The notes under the pieces were generated by a model that saw only the letters and a program-made list of their open reading frames with translations, was not told the origin of the DNA and searched no databases. This document shows, piece by piece, positions 1-5,839 of a DNA stretch of 6,770 nucleotides; positions within the stretch are counted from its first letter, which is position 1, and each line of letters begins with the position of its first letter. A program made the translations under genes and the position numbers. This DNA comes from Elusimicrobiota bacterium (GTDB taxonomy: Bacteria; Elusimicrobiota; Elusimicrobia; 2-02-FULL-39-32): positions 532 to 7,301 of the forward strand of contig JAHFBY010000074.1 in assembly GCA_023249835.1 (NCBI GenBank). Direction: 5' to 3'.

Positions 1-630
1 GTTCCGGATTTAAATGCCGTTATTTTTGATATTGACGGGACAATGGTGGACAACATTGTTTATCACGAAAAAGCCTGGCTTATTTTTTGCAAAAAGTATA
101 ACGTAAAAATGACAGGGCAACAATTTAAAACGAGATTTTTCGGCAAAAATAACCACACGATCCTTCAAGGTCTTTTTCGCGCTTCCTTAACCAAACAAAA
201 GGCCGAACTATATGCGGAAGAAAAAGAAAGCCTTTACCGCCAAATTTATGCCCCGCACATTCGTCCGTTGCCGGGTTTAAACCAACTGATAAAAAGAGTT
301 AAACAAAAAGGCATAAAAACTGCGATAGCCTCAGGGGCGCCCCAAAAGAACCGTGAGTTTGTTTTTAAACATTTAAATTTAGCCGGCGAGTTTGATTTGG
401 TAGTGGGCGATGAAGATGTGGAAAACGGTAAACCACACCCAGAAATTTATCTGCAGGTCGCTAACCGACTAAAGGTTAAACCTGACCAATGTTTGGTTTT
501 CGAAGATACGCCGGCAGGCGTAGAGTCGGCTAAAAGCGCGGGTATGCAGGTGGTGGGCATATTAACCGGCTATTCTAAGAAAGCGTTACGGTTAGCCGAT
601 TGCACGATAAATAACTATAACGAACTATGA
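1..630 (+). CDS. HAD-superfamily hydrolase (subfamily IA, beta-phosphoglucomutase/phosphatase-like), 5' partial
   Basis: This is a haloacid-dehalogenase-fold enzyme that probably removes or moves a phosphate on a small cytoplasmic metabolite; the substrate cannot be told. The reading frame is open from base 1 and includes motif I, FDIDGT, with the nucleophile Asp and acid/base Asp at residues 10 and 12 of the visible protein. The first in-frame ATG (43) lies after this motif, so it is not the real start; the true start must be just upstream of the window. Motif II is the Ser of AIASGAP (about residue 111), motif III is the Lys of GKPHPEIY (about 144), and motif IV is VFEDTPAGVESA with the acidic pair at about 168-169. 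The helical region between motifs I and II fits a C1 cap, as in beta-phosphoglucomutase relatives. 209 residues are visible, close to the full family length of about 215-230. The stop overlaps the next gene by 4 bp. Confidence 0.9.
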   Translation, partial: VPDLNAVIFDIDGTMVDNIVYHEKAWLIFCKKYNVKMTGQQFKTRFFGKNNHTILQGLFRASLTKQKAELYAEEKESLYRQIYAPHIRPLPGLNQLIKRVKQKGIKTAIASGAPQKNREFVFKHLNLAGEFDLVVGDEDVENGKPHPEIYLQVANRLKVKPDQCLVFEDTPAGVESAKSAGMQVVGILTGYSKKALRLADCTINNYNEL

Positions 631-926
631 TCGCTATTTTAGTTAAAGTTAAGTTAAAACCGGGCAAATCCGAAGAATTCATTCCCTATATTTTAGCGGA
701 CGCGCGCGACTCTTTACGATATGAGCCGGGCTGCAAAGTGTTTCAGGTTTTACAAAATCAAGAAAATCCGGACTCTTTTGTGTTCTACGAAGTATATACC
801 GACGACTCCGCCTTAGATTATCACCGTAAACAACCGCACTATTTAAAATTTGAAAAAGAAGCTAAACACCTGATCGAAAATTTAACCATTTCCACTTATA
901 ACCCCTATCTTAGTTGTCCGAATTAA
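627..926 (+). CDS. ABM-domain protein (putative quinol monooxygenase / LsrG-like)
   Basis: A 99-residue protein that looks like a single antibiotic biosynthesis monooxygenase (ABM) domain, a ferredoxin-like fold that usually forms dimers. The pattern is typical of YgiN/LsrG relatives: a first beta strand (ILVKVKLKPGK), a middle strand pair around FQVLQNQENPDSFVFYEVY, then the signature YxDxxAxxxHxxxPHY at about residues 57-72. Family members act as cofactor-less quinol monooxygenases, or process autoinducer-2 phosphate (LsrG); the sequence alone does not decide which. No lsr genes are nearby. The ATG sits inside the ATGA overlap with the HAD gene and has no clear ribosome binding site, so translation is probably coupled to that gene. 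The stop codon lies at the very edge of the structured repeat block that follows. Confidence 0.82.
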   Translation: MIAILVKVKLKPGKSEEFIPYILADARDSLRYEPGCKVFQVLQNQENPDSFVFYEVYTDDSALDYHRKQPHYLKFEKEAKHLIENLTISTYNPYLSCPN

Positions 927-1063
927 ACCCAGATTTTGCGTGAGCCGACAATAAAGCGTAGCCATCGATGAAAAATCTTTGGACTCACGTCTATTGTAAA
1001 ATACGGGTAACTACTCAGGTCTCGTGCTTTAGCACGAGACCTGAGTAGTTACAAATCCGGGTT
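926..1063. repeat. Structured non-coding block: outer inverted repeat enclosing two stems
   Basis: An 11-position inverted repeat (926-936 with 1053-1063, one mismatch at 931/1058) encloses the block. Inside are an imperfect stem (939-946 with 981-989, one bulged A at 983) and a perfect 21-bp hairpin (1007-1052) that abuts the outer repeat directly. The fold would be a three-way junction. An alternative 7-bp pairing, 931-937 with 972-978, competes with the outer stem. The element could be a REP/MITE-like mobile palindromic unit or a structured RNA. No open frame, transposase or reverse transcriptase is visible in it. The repeat is seen directly; its nature is inferred. Confidence 0.55.
1007..1052. 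repeat. Perfect 21-bp inverted repeat with 4-nt loop
   Basis: The arms 1007-1027 and 1032-1052 are exactly complementary and are separated by the loop TTTA. The stem is too long and too perfect for an ordinary intrinsic terminator. It is followed by AAATCCGGG rather than a run of T, so simple rho-independent termination is unlikely on the + strand; on the minus strand the following bases also lack a clean T tract. It could pause or shield transcripts from the upstream gene pair, or be the palindromic core of a mobile element. Confidence 0.9.
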
Positions 1064-1082
1064 AAAATCAATGAGATTTTGG

Positions 1083-1101
1083 ATAAGAATTCTTATATAA
1101 T
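1083..1101 (+). promoter_or_regulatory. Candidate promoter -10 box overlapped by a 14-bp palindrome
   Basis: A consensus TATAAT lies at 1096-1101. Immediately upstream and overlapping its first base is a perfect 14-bp palindrome, ATAAGAATTCTTAT, at 1083-1096. No good -35 match is seen 16-18 bp upstream. If the box is used, transcription would begin around 1107-1109, at or inside the first codons of the GIY-YIG gene, giving a leaderless or very short-leader message. The palindrome's position in the promoter spacer would suit a repressor site. All of this is by eye; AT-rich intergenic DNA produces such matches by chance. Confidence 0.4.
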
Positions 1102-1106
1102 TTCTA

Positions 1107-1436
1107 ATGGTGAAACAAAAATATATGAAGATGATTCGCGGCATTAAAAATAACACCGCCAAGGTGTGGAGCGTTTATGTTTTACGTTGCGGGGACAATA
1201 CGTTCTATACCGGAATTGCTAAGGACGTGGTCCAACGCGTTCGGTTGCACAACAAGGGCTGCGGGGCGGTGTATACAAAAACGCATTTGCCGGTGCGGTT
1301 GCTCTATAGCGAGGGTCCATTGAACAGGTCGGAAGCGTTAATTCGCGAAGCGCAAATAAAACGTTTGTCGCGACCCCAAAAAGAAATATTAGTTGCATCT
1401 GACCGTGCGGAGGTCCTGCCGACTCGCCATGCGTAA
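1107..1436 (+). CDS. GIY-YIG nuclease-domain protein (YhbQ/UPF0213-like)
   Basis: A 109-residue protein whose core (about residues 22-97) is a stand-alone GIY-YIG domain of the YhbQ type. Visible landmarks are YVLRC (24-28) and FYTGIA (33-38) for the two halves of the GIY-YIG motif, the conserved Arg in VQRVRLHN (Arg44 or Arg46), and the helix ALIREAQIKRLSR (77-89), whose Glu81 is the likely metal ligand. Family members are small proteins thought to cut or nick DNA, but the cellular role is poorly known. The start is uncertain: ATG 1107 lies only 5 nt after a TATAAT box and has no ribosome binding site, while in-frame ATGs at 1125 and 1131 would still leave the domain whole. The 3' end overlaps the sigma-factor start by 8 bp, so the two are probably co-transcribed. 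Confidence 0.85.
   Translation: MVKQKYMKMIRGIKNNTAKVWSVYVLRCGDNTFYTGIAKDVVQRVRLHNKGCGAVYTKTHLPVRLLYSEGPLNRSEALIREAQIKRLSRPQKEILVASDRAEVLPTRHA
1409..1413 (+). promoter_or_regulatory. Possible ribosome binding site (GGAGG) for the sigma-factor gene
   Basis: A strong GGAGG lies within the GIY-YIG gene, 15 nt before ATG 1429. The spacing is longer than the usual 5-9 nt. No other in-frame start lies between it and 1429, and in-frame alternatives further upstream (TTG 1393, GTG 1405) would precede it. Together with the 8-bp gene overlap this suggests coupled, perhaps weak, sigma-factor translation. Confidence 0.4.
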
Positions 1437-2037
1437 TTTAGATCATGGACAAATAACAACCGCCGAGGCGGTTTCTTTGCTGGAGCGGGTTATGCGCGAC
1501 CGCGACAAAGCAGCGTTTTCATCCTTTTATGACGGTTATTGCTCTTTAGTTTATACTTTGGCAATTCGAATATTGCGTCAAGAAGATTTAGCGCAAGAGG
1601 CGACGCAGCGGGTTTTTCTTTATTTGTGGGAACATCCGGAACTTTACGATCAAGTTCGCGGCGAGTTTGGACCGTGGTTAATGCTGGTGGCGCGCAGCCG
1701 CGCGATAGATTTGTTGCGGCGCAGAGTAATGGCGGCAAAATGGGAAGATCTTCCACTTGGAGAGGATCCGTCTCCGGAACTCTTGTTGGTCGAGTCCGAT
1801 AAAATGTCATCGGAAAAGCTGAACGTTAAAGAGGATTATGTAGCGGTACAGAACGCTTTGGCCTCCTTATCAGAAGGGCAGCGTCGAGTTATTGAAGTTG
1901 CATATTTTGAAGGTTTAACCCAATCGGAAATTGCAGAAAAACTGCAAGAACCGCTGGGCACGGTTAAGATGTCAATGCGTTTAGGCATGCGGAAATTGGC
2001 CGATATTTTGGGCGCGGAGATAGATAATGAACCATGA
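1429..2037 (+). CDS. ECF-type RNA polymerase sigma factor
   Basis: A 202-residue extracytoplasmic-function sigma factor, which directs RNA polymerase to a small set of promoters when freed from its anti-sigma partner. Region 2 spans about residues 26-100, with AAFSSFYDGYCSLVYTLA (core binding), DLAQEATQRVFLYLWEHP and FGPWLMLVARSRAIDLLRRR (-10 recognition). Region 4 spans about 138-195, with LASLSEGQRRVIEVAYFEG and the helix-turn-helix LTQSEIAEKLQEPLGTVK (-35 recognition). A short linker joins them, and no region 1.1 or 3 is present, as expected for ECF members. I chose ATG 1429 over the upstream TTG 1393, because the extra 12 residues have no family match and lie inside the GIY-YIG gene. The 3' end overlaps the anti-sigma gene by 11 bp, the usual pairing. 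The exact ECF group and target promoter are not determined. Confidence 0.93.
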   Translation: MRNLDHGQITTAEAVSLLERVMRDRDKAAFSSFYDGYCSLVYTLAIRILRQEDLAQEATQRVFLYLWEHPELYDQVRGEFGPWLMLVARSRAIDLLRRRVMAAKWEDLPLGEDPSPELLLVESDKMSSEKLNVKEDYVAVQNALASLSEGQRRVIEVAYFEGLTQSEIAEKLQEPLGTVKMSMRLGMRKLADILGAEIDNEP

Positions 2038-2911
2038 ACCTATTGAAGAGCTTTTGGCCGCGTACTCGCTGGGCGTGTTGGATGAGCGCGAACAAAAGAG
2101 TTTAGAGGAACATATGCAGTCTGGTTGCGACGACTGCCGTTTGCAGTTGGTGCGAATGCGCACAGCTTCTTCGCTATTGGCGTACTCTCTGCCGCTTAAG
2201 GCGCCCGCAGCTACGCTGAAGAAAAAAGTATTTGCCGAACTAGAAGGTCAAAAACAAAAACCTCAAATTGGGATGAATCGGCGTGGAAACCGTTTTGCCC
2301 CGCATTTTAGGGCACGTTTTATGATCGCTGGACTCGTATTTGCTTTAGTTTTGTTTGGACTTTATCAGATGTGGGTTCACTTGAACGGTCGTGACGCGAT
2401 TGTTATTTCTTCGCAGTTCGGCGCAGTTTTAATCAACGGCGCGCCGTCCAAGGCAAACGCTGCGCTCCATATTGGAGATACCTTGACTACCGGACCAGCC
2501 GCGCAAGTCGAAATTCATTTTGGCGAACAAGGGCTGGCTAGGCTAGGTGAAAATGCTGAACTAAAATTGGTGCAAAACCGGAGGATATATGCCTTGGAGT
2601 TAAATCAGGGGTCTCTTTTGAGCGTTTTAAAGTCGGGAACTGATTACCGAGTCAAGTCGTTGTCAACCGTGGCTTCGGTGCGGGGCACGATATTTTTTAT
2701 GCGTACTTATCCGGACCGACACTCCACTTATGTCTGTGCGTGCAAAGGAACCCTGTTTATGACCATCTCCGGAGTTGACCGTGAACTTGTTGCCAACAAT
2801 CATAAAGCGCTGATAATTGAAGAATCAGAATTTGAAATTCATTTGGTAGACGCAGCGCTGTTCCATCATACGGACGCTCAGATCAAAGATTTAGAAAAAA
2901 GGTTTTATTAA
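2027..2911 (+). CDS. Membrane anti-sigma factor: zinc-type anti-sigma domain, one TM helix, FecR-like outer domain
   Basis: A 294-residue partner of the preceding sigma factor. The N-terminal cytoplasmic part (about 1-80) begins with EELLAAYSLGVLDEREQ and carries a zinc-anti-sigma motif, His29-x4-Cys34-x2-Cys37, in EEHMQSGCDDCRLQL. A single membrane helix lies at about 99-117 (MIAGLVFALVLFGLYQMW). The outer part (about 125-294) resembles a FecR domain: LHIGDTLTTGPAAQVEIHF (147-165), repeated beta strands, LELNQGSLLSVLKSG (190-204), and VASVRGTIFF (215-224). It ends with an unusual CxC (Cys237, Cys239), His259 and HHTD (280-283). The usual outer domain of RskA-type anti-sigma factors is not recognisable. 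The likely role is to hold the sigma factor at the inner membrane until an envelope signal arrives. GGAG at 2016-2019, 7 nt before the ATG, supports the start. Confidence 0.85.
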   Translation: MNHEPIEELLAAYSLGVLDEREQKSLEEHMQSGCDDCRLQLVRMRTASSLLAYSLPLKAPAATLKKKVFAELEGQKQKPQIGMNRRGNRFAPHFRARFMIAGLVFALVLFGLYQMWVHLNGRDAIVISSQFGAVLINGAPSKANAALHIGDTLTTGPAAQVEIHFGEQGLARLGENAELKLVQNRRIYALELNQGSLLSVLKSGTDYRVKSLSTVASVRGTIFFMRTYPDRHSTYVCACKGTLFMTISGVDRELVANNHKALIIEESEFEIHLVDAALFHHTDAQIKDLEKRFY

Positions 2912-2930
2912 GTCCGGGTAGCCTATTATA

Positions 2931-2936
2931 AAGGAG
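2931..2936 (+). promoter_or_regulatory. Ribosome binding site for msrA (AAGGAG)
   Basis: AAGGAG lies 9 nt before ATG 2946 in the 34-nt gap after the anti-sigma gene. It is one of the strongest ribosome binding sites in the window. The gap holds no hairpin and no convincing separate promoter, which favours read-through from upstream. Confidence 0.8.
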
Positions 2937-2945
2937 TTAAACAAA

Positions 2946-3563
2946 ATGAAGAAAATATTTGTTTTTTTGATAGGGCAGTTCATGATTTTTCCGGTTCAAC
3001 TTGGAGCGGCGCAAACCGCGCCGGCCAAGAGCGTCAGTGAGAAAGCGGTGTTTGCCGGCGGCTGTTTTTGGTGTATGCAGCCCCCGTTTGATCGGACAAA
3101 AGGAGTGCTGTCCACCTCTGTTGGATATACTGGAGGCGCCAAAGAAAATCCTGCGTACGAAGAAGTTTCAAGCGGAAGCACGGGCCATGCCGAGTCCATT
3201 GAGGTGACTTATGATCCGGCGGTTGTTAGCTATGAATTCCTTTTAACCCTATTTTGGAGAAATATCGATCCTACGGTTTTAAACCGTCAGTTTTGTGATA
3301 CCGGCGCTCAATATCGGTCTGCAATTTTTTATCTAAACGACAGTCAAAAAAAATCAGCTTTTGCGAGCAAAGCAGAAATTGAGAAATCGGGAAAGTTTAA
3401 AGCAATATACACGGAAGTTGTTCCAGCGACGCGGTTTTATCCCGCGGAAGAATACCACCAAAAGTATTATTTAAAAAACCCCGTAAGGTATAAGTTTTAT
3501 CGCTATAACTGCGGACGAGACGAAACCTTAAAGAAAATATGGGGTAGCGCGCCGGACCACTGA
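2946..3563 (+). CDS. msrA: Peptide-methionine (S)-S-oxide reductase MsrA, exported
   Basis: Reduces the S form of methionine sulfoxide in proteins back to methionine. The N-terminus ([17 protein letters not shown], then LGAAQTA) is a Sec-type signal peptide, probably cut after Ala22, which places the enzyme in the periplasm. The catalytic Cys40 is in GGCFWC (38-43). Other family marks are SVGYTGG (58-64), [13 protein letters not shown] (79-91), [20 protein letters not shown] (106-125), [12 protein letters not shown] (164-175) and the C-terminal YNCGRD with Cys189, the likely resolving cysteine. The residue two after the GCFWC block is Gln45, where many relatives have Glu. 205 residues is normal for a single-domain MsrA plus signal. 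It is separate from, not fused to, MsrB, and lies 34 nt after the anti-sigma gene and 13 nt before msrB. Reducing power would have to come from an envelope thiol system not seen here. Confidence 0.96.
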   Translation: MKKIFVFLIGQFMIFPVQLGAAQTAPAKSVSEKAVFAGGCFWCMQPPFDRTKGVLSTSVGYTGGAKENPAYEEVSSGSTGHAESIEVTYDPAVVSYEFLLTLFWRNIDPTVLNRQFCDTGAQYRSAIFYLNDSQKKSAFASKAEIEKSGKFKAIYTEVVPATRFYPAEEYHQKYYLKNPVRYKFYRYNCGRDETLKKIWGSAPDH

Positions 3564-3576
3564 ACAGGGAGAAAAA

Positions 3577-4122
3577 ATGAGTGCGCCGAGAAAAAAATAT
3601 TGGGTATGTATGGTTTTAGGGATTGCCGCTGCATTGTGGATGGGGGGCAGTGGTATGGGCAAAGAACCAGTAAAAAAAATAAAAGTTTATATCGTGAACA
3701 AGGGAGGGTACGCCGTGACCGATAAAGTAACAAAAAGCGCAAAAGAATGGAAAAGTCAGTTAACTTCTGAACAGTTCCATGTGGCCAGGGAAAAAGGCAC
3801 TGAACGGGCGTTTACCGGGGAATATTGGAATAATCATGAGAAAGGTATTTACCAATGCGTATGTTGCGGCAACGATCTGTACAGTTCTGAGTGCAAGTTT
3901 GAGTCTGGCACCGGCTGGCCAAGTTTTTGGCAGCCGGTGGCAGGAGAAAATGTGCGAGAACAAGACGACTCATCTTTTTTCGTACATCGCACCGAAGTCG
4001 TTTGCGCGCGCTGTGACGCTCACCTGGGACACGTTTTTAACGATGGTCCCAAACCTACGGGTTTGCGCTATTGCATGAACTCAGCATCCCTGAAGTTTGT
4101 TAAAACGAGTAATGGAAAATAA
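3577..4122 (+). CDS. msrB: Peptide-methionine (R)-S-oxide reductase MsrB, exported or membrane-anchored
   Basis: Reduces the R form of methionine sulfoxide, complementing MsrA. A basic start (PRKK) followed by a hydrophobic stretch at about residues 8-27 is a signal peptide or anchor; no lipobox cysteine is seen. The MsrB domain starts at about 54 ([14 protein letters not shown]). Four zinc cysteines are present as two CxxC pairs: Cys94/Cys97 ([11 protein letters not shown]) and Cys143/Cys146 ([18 protein letters not shown]). GTGWPSF is at 111-117, and the catalytic Cys166 is in [12 protein letters not shown]. Cys96 and Cys106 are extra cysteines; Cys106, just before the GTGWPSF loop, could serve as resolving cysteine, but this is a guess. 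AGGGAGA at 3566-3572, 4 nt before ATG 3577, supports the start. The end overlaps cysT by 11 bp, tying repair and sulfate-import genes into one transcript. Confidence 0.96.
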   Translation: MSAPRKKYWVCMVLGIAAALWMGGSGMGKEPVKKIKVYIVNKGGYAVTDKVTKSAKEWKSQLTSEQFHVAREKGTERAFTGEYWNNHEKGIYQCVCCGNDLYSSECKFESGTGWPSFWQPVAGENVREQDDSSFFVHRTEVVCARCDAHLGHVFNDGPKPTGLRYCMNSASLKFVKTSNGK

Positions 4123-4960
4123 AGTTTTAAAGGCATTTAAAAAACCGAGCGTTTTGCCCGGATTTGGTATTACCTTAGGGTTCACCCTGTTTTATTTGTG
4201 TTTGATAGTGCTTATCCCTATAGCGGCTGTGTTCATGCGCACTCTTCACTTAACCGCAGAAGAGTTTTGGCGGATCGTTACCGAACCGCGCGTGCTCGCC
4301 TCTTATCGGCTGACATTTTTTTGCGCGTTAGTTGCAGCCGGAATCAATTTGGTGTTTGGTTTATTAGTGGCGTGGGTGCTGGAGCGATACACCTTTCCCG
4401 GCCGGCGTTTGGCCGACGCTATGGTCGACCTGCCCTTTGCCTTGCCAACTGCAGTGGCCGGAATTGCGTTAACTGACCTCTATAGCCCGCAAGGTTGGAT
4501 TGGAAGTCTGGCCGGTTGGTTTGGATTGAAAATTGCTTTTACGCCGCTCGGAATTTTAGTTGCGCTTACTTTTATCGGGCTGCCGTTTGTAGTGCGAACG
4601 GTGCAGCCAATTTTACACGATATGGATCGGGCTTCCGAAGAGGCAGCCGTTAGTTTGGGCGCTAGTCCCTGGCAAACGTTCGGTCAAGTGATCTTGCCGG
4701 AAATCCGGCCAGCGCTGCTTACGGGATTTGCCTTGGCTTTTGCCCGGGCGTTGGGAGAATATGGGTCCGTGATTTTTATTGCGGGGAATATGCCGATGCG
4801 CACGGAAATCACAACCCTCCTCATTGTCACAAAATTAGAGCAGTATGACTATGCCGGCGCAACCGCCATTGCAGCGGTGATGTTGGTGTCTTCCTTTAGT
4901 TTAATTTTAACGATCAATTTTTTGCAGTGGTGGTCGCGCTCACGGACGGCAAGGGCTTAA
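4112..4960 (+). CDS. cysT: Sulfate/thiosulfate ABC transporter permease CysT (CysU)
   Basis: One of the two inner-membrane permeases of the sulfate/thiosulfate importer, 282 residues from ATG 4112. It has about six hydrophobic spans, the first near residues 18-42. The sequence [16 protein letters not shown] (105-120), the EAA loop [10 protein letters not shown] (176-185) that contacts the ATPase, and the stretch [18 protein letters not shown] (211-228) are characteristic of CysT rather than of a general permease. A TTG at 4097 would add five residues (MLKRV), but ATG 4112 is the better start. Neither has a strong ribosome binding site, and the 11-bp overlap with msrB points to coupled translation. 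CysW follows after 1 nt. No substrate-binding protein gene (cysP/sbp) precedes it, which is where one often lies. Confidence 0.94.
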   Translation: MENKVLKAFKKPSVLPGFGITLGFTLFYLCLIVLIPIAAVFMRTLHLTAEEFWRIVTEPRVLASYRLTFFCALVAAGINLVFGLLVAWVLERYTFPGRRLADAMVDLPFALPTAVAGIALTDLYSPQGWIGSLAGWFGLKIAFTPLGILVALTFIGLPFVVRTVQPILHDMDRASEEAAVSLGASPWQTFGQVILPEIRPALLTGFALAFARALGEYGSVIFIAGNMPMRTEITTLLIVTKLEQYDYAGATAIAAVMLVSSFSLILTINFLQWWSRSRTARA

Positions 4961-4961
4961 G

Positions 4962-5828
4962 ATGAAAACACCCAGTTTTGCTGATCGCGTCGGACTCAAA
5001 CCCGAATCTCAAGGGTGGGTTAAGCAGGGGTTGATCTTTTTAGCGGCAGGGTTTTTAATTTTATTTTTGTTTTTTCCGCTTTTATCCATCTTTACGAACG
5101 CTCTGGAAAAGGGATTAAAGGTTTACTGGCGTTCCTTGCTTGACCCTGACGCATTATCTGCAATCAAGCTCACGGTGTTCACCGCTTTAATTTCAGTGGT
5201 TATGAATATTTTTTTTGGGTTGGCAGCGGCATGGTCCATCGGCAAGTTTGACTTTTTTGGAAAGAATATACTGGTTACATTGATCGATCTTCCTTTTGCC
5301 GTTTCGCCGGTAGTTTCCGGTCTTATTTATGTGCTCTTATTTGGTTTACAGGGAATTTTAGGTCCGTGGCTGGACAGTTACAACCTGCATGTGGTCTTTG
5401 CCGTACCGGGAATTGTTTTGGCTACACTTTTTGTCACCTTTCCTTTTGTGGCGCGCGAACTGATTGCCTTAATGGAGGCGCAAGGTTCTGAAGAGGAAGA
5501 AGCGGCAATTGTTTTGGGCGCAAACGGGCTGCAAACTTTTTTTAGTGTGACTCTGCCAAACATAAAGTGGGGACTTCTCTACGGGGTGATTTTGTGTAAC
5601 GCCCGGGCAATGGGCGAGTTTGGCGCTGTGTCGGTAGTGTCCGGGCATATCCGCGGATGGACCAATACCCTCCCACTGCATGTAGAAATCCTTTATAATG
5701 AGTACAATCAGGTGGCGGCATTTGCAGTTGCCTCGGTTTTGGCATTGTTAGCTTTGGTGACGCTTGCAGTAAAAACAATAGTAGAGCGTAAGAGCGCTCA
5801 GAGTTTGGAACAAGCTGGAAAAATTTAG
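4962..5828 (+). CDS. cysW: Sulfate/thiosulfate ABC transporter permease CysW
   Basis: The second permease of the importer, forming a heterodimer with CysT in the inner membrane. At 288 residues it has the normal length. Hydrophobic spans begin at about residues 22-45. Characteristic stretches are [20 protein letters not shown] (109-128), the EAA loop [18 protein letters not shown] (177-194), [18 protein letters not shown] (213-230) and [13 protein letters not shown] (237-249). The presence of two different permeases separates this from molybdate systems, which normally have one (ModB). AAGGG at 4951-4955, 6 nt before the ATG, is a fair ribosome binding site inside the end of cysT. CysA starts 11 nt after the stop. 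Confidence 0.95.
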   Translation: MKTPSFADRVGLKPESQGWVKQGLIFLAAGFLILFLFFPLLSIFTNALEKGLKVYWRSLLDPDALSAIKLTVFTALISVVMNIFFGLAAAWSIGKFDFFGKNILVTLIDLPFAVSPVVSGLIYVLLFGLQGILGPWLDSYNLHVVFAVPGIVLATLFVTFPFVARELIALMEAQGSEEEEAAIVLGANGLQTFFSVTLPNIKWGLLYGVILCNARAMGEFGAVSVVSGHIRGWTNTLPLHVEILYNEYNQVAAFAVASVLALLALVTLAVKTIVERKSAQSLEQAGKI

Positions 5829-5839
5829 TTAGGAGATTT

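Noticed and set aside
43..630. HAD gene starting at ATG 43
   Set aside because: The catalytic DxDGT motif is encoded at 28-42, before this ATG, so the gene must start upstream of the window.
1007..1060. Rho-independent terminator after the ABM gene
   Set aside because: The stem is far longer than usual and is not followed by a T tract on either strand.
926..1066. Retron msr-msd RNA
   Set aside because: The outer repeat and long hairpin recall that layout, but there is no reverse transcriptase nearby and no recognisable msr features.
926..1068. Integron attC site
   Set aside because: The core site GTTRRRY is not matched (GTTAAAA is seen), no matching RYYYAAC is found at the other end, and there is no cassette array.
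927..1106. SAM or other known riboswitch controlling sulfur genes
   Set aside because: No known consensus core could be recognised by eye; the block also precedes a GIY-YIG gene rather than a metabolic gene.
1393..1428. Sigma factor starting at TTG 1393
   Set aside because: The 12 extra residues do not resemble an ECF N-terminus and lie inside the GIY-YIG gene; ATG 1429 gives a normal length.
1490..1810. Minus-strand open frame across the sigma-factor gene
   Set aside because: It lies wholly within a gene with clear ECF sigma regions 2 and 4 and shows no recognisable family pattern; it is a shadow frame.
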